Below are positions 56,795 to 64,000 of a DNA stretch of 64,000 nt, in pieces. Position 1 is the stretch's first letter. Every line of letters begins with the position of its first letter. Both the position numbers and the translations under genes were made by a program. The notes beneath the pieces were generated by a model that saw only the letters and a list, made by a program, of their open reading frames with translations, was not told the origin of the DNA and made no database searches. The stretch spans positions 25,879,001 to 25,943,000 of the forward strand of contig NC_037092.1 in NCBI RefSeq assembly GCF_002994745.2, read 5' to 3'. This stretch comes from Rosa chinensis. Its lineage: Eukaryota; Streptophyta; Magnoliopsida; Rosales; Rosaceae.

Positions 56795-57065
56795 AAAGCA
56801 AGCCGTAAAAGATTATTTTATAAACATGATACTTACGGCGCAAATCAAAAACACGTCGTAAAAGATCATAAAATGAAGTCTTTTACGGCTTAGAAAAAAA
56901 CACGCCGTAAATATACTTACGCATTTACGGCATACATGAAAAACACGCTGTAAAAGACAAAAAAGAGAAGTCTTTTACGGCGCACAAAAAAACACGCCGT
57001 AAATGACCATCTTTTACGGTGCACACGATATGCACGCCGTAAGTTACGCATCGTAAAAGACAAGT
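56795..57065. repeat. Right sub-terminal repeat array of CACTA 1
   Basis: Inverted and direct copies of acggcgcac.../acgccgtaaa..., matching 49430-49706. Confidence 0.85.
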
Positions 57066-57583
57066 TTTCTAATAGTGTTAGCACAAGTGGGAGGATTATT
57101 GATCCATATCGTAGCTCCCTAAGTCTTAGAATGGTGGAGGCCTTGATATGTAGCCAAAATTGGCTTAGGAGTGAAAATGTGTATTTACATCATGTGCCTA
57201 CTATTAAGGAGATGGAATTGTGTGAAGAAGCAGAAAGAGGTAATTGTTTCTATTTTATTATTTAATGTTTTTTGGGTTAATGAAGTTGTAATTCTAATGT
57301 TATTTATGATTGTATGTATTTCTTTTTATTATTCTCTTATGCCAATGTAGAATTGCTTAAGATGCCATATGGAGCTGCAGTGGGAAATAGTCGGAGGGGT
57401 ATGTTACCTCCAAAGTCAAAAACTTCATCTTTCCAAGCTTGAGATCATGCCCTCCTTTATATGTTGATGTTCGTTCATTCTCTTTGTGATGTTTAATCTT
57501 TTAGTGAACTCAAACATTTTTAATTTGTGAGGTTAGTGTTGATGACTCGATGGACTTTATAAACTTTAGACTCTATATTTTTT

Positions 57584-57998
57584 GGGCTAAATACAAATTA
57601 CTACCCTGTGGTTTAGGTCCAAAATCAATTCAGTCCCTGAACTTCTAATTTCATCAAAAACACTCCTGCACTTTCAATTTTGATCTAATAGGTCCAATTT
57701 GTTAGTTTTCCGACAATTGAGTTATTTAACTTGTTAATGTGGCTCATATATGGCCTATGTTTTATGATGTGGTGTCGAGGTGGTCTGCATAGTCAATTTA
57801 GGAGTGAGTCCTACTAATAAAAATAAATAGTTTTTCAACAAATAATCCAACTATAACTTGAATCCATAACAGAATATTAACGAATTGGACCTATTAGATC
57901 AAAATTAAAAGTGCAGGGGTGTTTTTGATGAAATTAAAAGTCCAAGGACTGAATTGATTTTGGACCTAAACCACAGGGTACTAACTAGTATTTAGCCC
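57584..57998. mobile_element. Mutator-type MITE, 415 bp, long TIRs
   Basis: The left end gggctaaatacaaattacta and the right end are inverted over more than 120 bp (ctgtggtttaggtccaaaat / attttggacctaaaccacag). The 9-bp direct repeat atatttttt flanks it exactly (57575-57583, 57999-58007), which fits Mutator-like elements, though the repeat is AT-simple. Non-coding. Confidence 0.8.
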
Positions 57999-58091
57999 AT
58001 ATTTTTTTATCATTTCATATGTTGATGGACTATATTGCTGATGGACTCTATAAATTTTGGACCAAATTCTTTATTTTGAAGCTTTGAAGTT

Positions 58092-58519
58092 GGGTTATTA
58101 TCACAAATGGTACCTGAACTTATCATCTATTTTATCGATGGTACCTGAACTTCAATTTTGATCACAACCAGTACCTGAACTTTTCGATTTCATTTTAAAT
58201 GGTACCTAAGGCCACCTTCGAACACTATTTCGGCCAAAAAAGCCAAATCTAAAAAAACAAAAAATAAAAAAACAAGTTCAAGGCAAGTCTATTACCAAAA
58301 AATCATCACTATATATGTTCGCAACCCTCGAAATCATCAAAAATCATCACTATGATCGCCTCCCATGCCCTTGTTAGTCGGAATAGTGATCAGAGGTCGC
58401 TCTAGGTACCATTTAAAATGAAATAGAAAAGTTCGGGTACTGGTTGTGATCAAAATTGAAGTTCAGGTACCATCGATAAGATTGAGGTATAGTTCAGATA
58501 CCATTTGTGATAATAACCA
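58092..58519. mobile_element. Second Mutator-type MITE, 428 bp
   Basis: Inverted ends (g/t)ggttattatcacaaatggta span more than 100 bp (ggtacctgaacttcaatttt recurs inverted). The 9-bp direct repeat tttgaagtt flanks it (58083-58091, 58520-58528). Non-coding. Confidence 0.8.
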
Positions 58520-58962
58520 TTTGAAGTTTGAATTATGAACTATGGATATTAGATATGGACTATGGAGTATAGATTATTGTCTATTGGATATAAAGCATGC
58601 ATTAGTAAACTTGTAAACTCATTGTTATGGATTGTTATTATAGGTTTGAAGAAACAAAGAACTTCTTGAGTTAAAATACCAAAGAGGTAGAAGTAGAAGT
58701 GGTAAAAATCTGTTTTTTCAAAAAAAAAAACGAACTGGACCGAACCGAAGTCCGTTCAGTTTCAGTTTCAACTTCACAAAACACAAAACCGAACCGAACC
58801 GAAGTCCAAATTCAGTTCGGTTCTCGGTTTCAGCCCTAAACCGAACCCACCCCTAAACCGTACTCTCCTTTATATAAAACCTTGTGCTAGGTATGCCACG
58901 TACACGTAAAATACAACCTCTTTGGTACTTAGGGTTTGAAAATTCTTATTTGATCAAAAAGC

Positions 58963-60170
58963 ATGGATTCTGTTAGAGAAGCACGCGTACGTTCAAGAAA
59001 GCCAAAGCAACAAGGAACAAGGGTCATCATAAGCCATTCTTCACCTTCCCTGCGAGATAATCTTTGAAATACTTGGCAAGACTTCCTGTCAAGTCTTTGC
59101 TACAATTTAAATCTGTGCGCAAGTCATGGCTGTCCTTAATCTCAAGTACTGAGTTCGTGAAAAAACATCATTTAATTCCGTGTGCTCAAAATTATTACAG
59201 CAGCAGCACGACTTCCAAAAGACTGAACATAAGTCGGGACTCTAAAGTTCTAATGTGTTACTCTCCAGAATCCACACTGTGACAAATTCCGATTGATGTC
59301 CTCATCGAGAAGCGTAATCCTGCTAGTGGCCAAAATCGTCATCAAGTCAGACTCGATTTCGATATCATAGGTTCTTGTGATGGTTTGGTATGTGTAGAAG
59401 TCCATGATAGTTAAAAGGTTAGGGTTTTCTTGTGGAATCCATGTACCAGAGAGTGTGTTGAAGTAAAAGAAGGCAATGGTGAAGATAGTCATAGTTTACC
59501 GCTGTTCCATGGATTTGGTTATGACTACAATAGTGACGACTACAAGGTAATAAGTGTGCTTTACCAGTCGAAAACTGCAACTTTTAAATCAATGATCTAC
59601 ACATTAAGAACAAATACTTGGAGAAGGATTCAAGACTATCCTCTTAGTGCCAGTCTGACTAAGAAGTGTGCTACTTTTGTAAGTGGAGCTCTATATTGGT
59701 TGGTGAGAAGAATAGTAAATATTGACGCGGTCACTAAGGTAATTATTTCTCTTGATCTAATAAGTGAGGCATACATGGAAGTGCCACAACCTGATTATGG
59801 AACAAATACATGTTATGATCAGTACGGAGTGGGTGCTTTAGAAGGGTGCTTGTGCCTACTAGTTTGCAACATAACTAGTCGTGCTCAGAACGAACTATGG
59901 GTGATGAAGGAATATGGGGTGAAAGAGTCTTGGACTAAATATCTCACAATCCCACAACCGTTGGGATGTGAATTTTTGATAACCTTATCACGATGATATG
60001 GTTTTTGGGAAACGATGAAAACGTATTAGACTTGGGTAGGGAAATGGTTTCGTACAATGCAAAGACACAATGAAGAACGTATCTCGGAATTCAGTATGTA
60101 GTTATTATGAGAGTCATGTCTATGTAGAGAGTCTTGTTTCACTCAATGCTTACAATGAGCTTGGAAGCAA
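58963..60170 (+). pseudogene. F-box/FBA-domain protein pseudogene
   Basis: The F-box (CEIIFEIL, LPVKSLLQFKSVRKSW) is at 59050-59130 and the F-box-associated part at 59430-60000 (LWNPCTRECVEV, FGYDYNSDDYKVISVLY, SALYWL-type segment GALYWLVRR, LWVMKEYGVKESWTKY). Together these are the usual plant F-box/kelch At3g23880-like layout. The frame is broken: a one-base shift inside the F-box (EIL to ARL), a stop after ESTL (59280) and another shift before 59430. The ATG at 58963 is out of frame with the F-box. A functional SCF adaptor is not expected. Confidence 0.8.
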
Positions 60171-60917
60171 GTAATATCTGGCATTGCACGCAAGAAGTCT
60201 CATTTATACTTTTGCAATTCATTTTTTGGTTGAAATTAATAGAGGAAATAAATTCATTATTAAGCTTTTCCTTCTTGTTTTTACGTTTATTAGGATGAGG
60301 AATTTACTGGGCAATGATGTAATGGGGGCAGCAGCTTTTTTGCTCTGATATTACCCGATCTTTTCTTTTTCAAGTTAATGAATTTCTCCTTGAATAATAA
60401 AAAAAAAGTTTATAAGGATGTTAAAATTTGTTTTGCTCCATCTGGGGTTAAGGTATTGTCCATTCCCCAGGTTGTAATGCTATTTTCTAGCTATTCTTGT
60501 TCTCTTTATACGACCGAGCTCTCATTTGACAGAAATGTGTCCGATGTATTTTTTAGGCTTTGAAATAATGTGGTGGCGCATAAAATTACTACACATGCGT
60601 AAGAGGTCTTGGTTAAGAATGTAAGATATAAAAAATGATGATGAGGACCTATTGTTTGGTTTTTATCATCATCGTCATCATCATCATATGAGAAGTCGGT
60701 CACAAGTAAATCCAATAATCTCCTCTACTTAACCAAACCCACTATATTGGAGCTTAGCGTTTAGCCAGGATAATATATTTATTAAACCAACCAAACCTAA
60801 CAATTTGTTTGTTCATCTTAGACTCTTAGCTAAGAAAGAGAGACTAGTATTTGTTTCTCTTTTATTCCTAGTTTTATTTCTCTCTCTGTGTGTGCGTGTG
60901 AGAATCAAAAAAAGAAA
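60171..60917. other. Intergenic and promoter of the DUF599 gene
   Basis: No gene is seen. A CAT/ATG trinucleotide run lies at 60665-60690. The leader of the next gene is CT/GT-rich (60878-60899). Confidence 0.5.
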
Positions 60918-61839
60918 ATGGTTTGGAAGAAGGAATACTTGGATTTAATCTTGGTCCCAACTGGGTTGCTAATCATGTTATGCTACCATCTCTTTCTCCT
61001 CTACAGATGCCTAAGGCATCCTGAAACCACAGTCATTGGCAATGAAAACCACTGCAGAAAAGCTTGGGTTGAGAGAATGTTGCAGGTCAGTCCAAGTTTA
61101 TTTTCACCAACCAAATTAAGCTCTAATTATTACTACCAACTCTTTGATGGGTCTTTGATTCATTGTGGTGCAGATTGAAGCAAAGGATCGAGGTCAGTCC
61201 CTAGCAGTAATCTCCAGCACTATAACAGCAGCAAATTTCTTGGCTTCAACCTCTTTAGCCTTGAGTTCTTTGATTGGAGCATGGGTTCTAAACTCTTCAA
61301 ACAGCATCCTCCTCACTAGTTTTACGTATGGGGACACAAGTCCTGCAATGAATTCTATCAAATACGTTAGCATTCTGGCCTGCTTCCTATTAGGTCTAGC
61401 TTCTTTCTTACACTGTATAAGAAGCTTTGTCCATGCCACTTTCCTCATTAGCATGCCAAACAGTGATACTCCTCTGAGTGATGTTCAGAAGGCTGTGATA
61501 CATGGCGGCCTTTTTTGGACATTGGGGTTGAGAGCAATCTATTTTGCCACTAATTTACTCCTCTGGGTTTTTGGTCCAATTCCGATGTTTGTTTATTCAG
61601 TGACCCTGGTGTTGATTCTACACAAGCTGGATTCGAATTCCACTCCATTGCATCAGTTCCAACCAGCCAGGAGTCATGACAATAGGTTGATGAATAAACT
61701 TGCTGAAGAAAAACCCCAAATAGATAGGGTTATCGAGCAACATGAAAAATCACACATGGATGATGGCAGAATTCAAGGTTCCAACTGTCAACAATCACCT
61801 GCCTCTGGTAAAGATTTAAATTCAGAGGTAACAGGTTAA
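60918..61839 (+). CDS. DUF599 family membrane protein, two exons
   Basis: Exon 1 (60918-61085) and exon 2 (61174-61839) join in phase 0 (donor GTCAGT, acceptor GGTGCAG), giving 277 aa. It has the plant DUF599 pattern: an N-terminal membrane helix (LILVPTGLLIMLCYHLFLLY), HPETTVIG, AWVERMLQ at the splice, KDRGQSLAVISSTITAANFLAS, a second helix, IKYVSILACFLLGLASF, and YFATNLLLWVFGPIPMF near the end. About four membrane segments are visible, followed by a hydrophilic tail of about 60 residues. The family is found in plants and bacteria; its function is unknown. Intact, with no anomaly. The start is the first ATG after the leader and matches the family. Confidence 0.88.
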
Positions 61840-62653
61840 ACTATTGACTAAAGGATATTGGAGACATAACGAGAGATGCATATGCTGTGTAAGCTTATTT
61901 CTATCTAAACTTTTTTGTAACAAAACTGAACATGATCAATTTGACAGAAACCGTGTTTGTTAAAATCCCCTGTTTTTCACTAGGCATATTCTCATTCAGC
62001 AACTTTATTCTGATAGATTCAACATATTTATGTGCTAGCATCAATCTGAAGTTATAGACAAATGCAAAATCCATAGGACAGCAAAGTCATGTTCAACTAC
62101 TCTTTTCAATAATCAAAGTTGATTTTGCAGCTCCTAAACAAAGATTTTCAAAGCTGTATACAAGTTCACCAATTCTGCGGGTTGCAGAAATCACAAATTT
62201 TTGGGCAGCTTCTTTGAAGGCAGAATCCCTTTTCTGCATAATTTTCCTACTTTTGACAGTGTTCAAGGTAACAGACAGGAAAACATAAACTTGTTACCAA
62301 TTAAGCACATGATGGATGGACTGCAACATGTTTTGTTGAATTGTGTACATCCTACCAATTCTAGTAAATACGATTGACGTAGGTATGAAGGCAGTATCAA
62401 GTTTCATCCAATAGCCTGAAACTCCTGGATCATCATTTCTTGATACTTTCTCGCCAGATGAATAAGTAAGATACAGAAACATTACAACTGCTTCTATAAA
62501 CCATTGCCCCTATTATAATCATATAATAATGCTTGCAAAGAGGATTTGATGAACAAGGAGCATGAAATTACATGGCTTCCATTCAAAAGAAATTTTCATA
62601 CAGTTAAATGATGAAATCCTATTCCTCTGCCTCAATCTTGGTTCTACCCCTTT
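61840..62653. other. Intergenic between convergent genes
   Basis: It contains the 3' ends of the DUF599 gene (plus) and of the DUF3082-type gene (minus). No further gene is seen. Confidence 0.5.
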
Positions 62654-64000
62654 CTATTGTGGCTCATCTGAACTTTGATCCCCCTTGCTACTGTCCACAG
62701 CACTATCTGTGGGACTCTCGACCATTGAAGTCGGTGAGCCTGACTGGTCGTTACTTTGATTCTCAGTTTCTTTACTTTTAAACTCGTCGTTGATGAAAAT
62801 CTGGCCAGCATAAAGAACTAAACCAACAGCATTGATGCCAAAAACAAATGTTGCAAGGTAGCACAACCCATTGATAATGGTCCTGCATATAGAAGATTAG
62901 AAATGATCATTCTTGAGATGGAGGAAAAAATCACAGCACATTTGAAGGAAGTAGTACCAGGACCTACCTTATTGTTATTGTAATCTGACGAACCTGAAAG
63001 GAAGACAAACAAATATGGTGTTCAGAGTCTAGATTGAGTAATCAAGTAAAAAGACTTGACACTCCAAGAAACAGGCTAGTATTCAGTACATTTGCCAGTC
63101 ATTTTCTTCTTTTTCTTATTACGCAAAATGAGAAAAACTGCTAAAAGCGGCATCAGATATCAAGGAACATACTGAAAAATTATCTGAAATCGTTTGGCGG
63201 TTGAGAGATGCCTCAATTGTAGTAGTGAACTTGTAAAGAATAAGTGCAATGACTCCGGCAGATATTCCACCCAACAATGCCTGAACAGGTGAAGGTGTCT
63301 TTGATTCAACGGACCCTGAAGCCATCACTTTCAAGCTATCCAAAGCCTCCTCCTTCAATGACTTCTTCGCTCCATTAGACCTAAATTTCTAGGCACCAAA
63401 ATTACTCCATCAAAGTCCACATATGGATTTCAAATATCAATGTAAACTGAATGGCACAATGTCAAATCTCAATTCCTCAAAATCCAAACAATACATTTAC
63501 ATAGTAAAATCAAATAAAGAGTATCCATTACAATCACTCCAAAATGCAAAATCTCAACTTGAAACATAGTAGAGCATAAACACCCAGCTCACAAAAAATT
63601 GAACTAAATCTCAACAATACATAAAGGGGTGGCATTAGAATCAAAGCAGCAATACCCAGTTCCTCATCATTCATCACAAACACAAAAACTTACAGTTACA
63701 AACAAAAGGGTTAATCCCATTTCATAAAGTTCCAAACTTTAACACAACAACAGAGTAATTAGAACACAAAAACGAAGAGAAAGCCATGATCTTTACCAGC
63801 TCTTTTGCACGCCTCGCACGACGTCGTAGCGAGCGAAAGAGGAAAACAGTGATGGCTCCAGTGAGGAGAACACTGGTGGCAGTTTGGATAAAAGAAGGGT
63901 CATCACTGGTAGCAAACACTGGAGAATCAGAATCCAAAATCTCAATGGGACCCTCTTCGTCTGGAATCGTATAGGTGCCGGTTCCGGCGGAAGGTTCTGG
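62654..64000 (-). CDS. DUF3082-type membrane protein, partial (5' end outside window)
   Basis: Exons on the minus strand: from beyond the window to 63797, then 63388-63173, 62993-62968 (26 bp) and 62882-62654. All have GT/AG borders (GTAAAG, GTATGT, GTAGGT) and the frame holds through the microexon (VRQITITI-R). The visible part has an acidic stretch (TIPDEEGPIEILDSDSP), a first membrane segment (SVLLTGAITVFLF) followed by RRRARRAKEL, a conserved block (VQALLGGISAGVIALILYKFTTTIEA, about 26 residues), NRQTISDNFS, a third hydrophobic block (LCYLATFVFGINAVGLVLYAG) and an acidic Ser/Gln tail. This order matches plant and cyanobacterial DUF3082 proteins, often predicted for chloroplasts; the targeting peptide would lie outside the window. 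The role is unknown. Confidence 0.82.

Overview
The window is plant nuclear DNA, almost certainly from a eudicot. Genes are split by short introns with GT/AG borders, coding families are plant-specific (DUF295 F-box, DUF599, DUF3082-type, a plant OPA3-like protein), and most of the sequence is nested transposable elements. A woody rosid such as a member of the Rosaceae is my guess, but nothing here proves the family.

Layout. 1-10.4 kb: a four-unit tandem array with tRNA-like B boxes, a truncated aspartyl-tRNA synthetase copy (minus), one copia LTR, a 3.45-kb solo LTR, and two small related zinc-finger-like genes (minus). 10.4-13.7 kb: a non-autonomous hAT element holding a 505-bp tandem array. 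14.1-16.1 kb: a second solo LTR. 16-22 kb: decayed LTR sequence, minisatellites and a palindromic MITE cluster seeded in microsatellites. 22.2-26.1 kb: a TIR element carrying a LINE zinc-binding/RNase H fragment, split by a complete small copia element. That copia element has replaced pol with host-derived coding sequence, including a clear short-chain dehydrogenase fragment. 26.5-28 kb: an intact two-exon F-box/DUF295 gene (minus). 28.7-29.9 kb: a LINE-type retroposon with a 20-bp target duplication. 31.3-35.2 kb: the second AspRS pseudogene and a divergent intact four-exon OPA3-like gene. 39.9-42.1 kb: a large intronless gene for a Glu-rich protein. 43.2-44.4 kb: another hAT-type element. 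45.2-58.9 kb: a decayed hAT element whose transposase gene is cut by a 7.7-kb CACTA element (TSD TTA), itself cut by a 3.6-kb CACTA element (TSD AGG); both CACTA elements carry host exons (kinesin-14; SGT1 and GAPDH). 59-60.2 kb: an F-box pseudogene. 60.9-64 kb: two convergent intact genes, DUF599 (plus) and a DUF3082-type membrane protein (minus, running off the window).

The intact cellular genes are unrelated single-copy housekeeping or regulatory genes and form no pathway. The unusual biology is gene-fragment capture. Three different element classes (LTR retrotransposon, a TIR element, two CACTA elements) carry pieces of unrelated coding sequence. In the copia element, gag and the captured segments share one frame broken only by two UAG codons.
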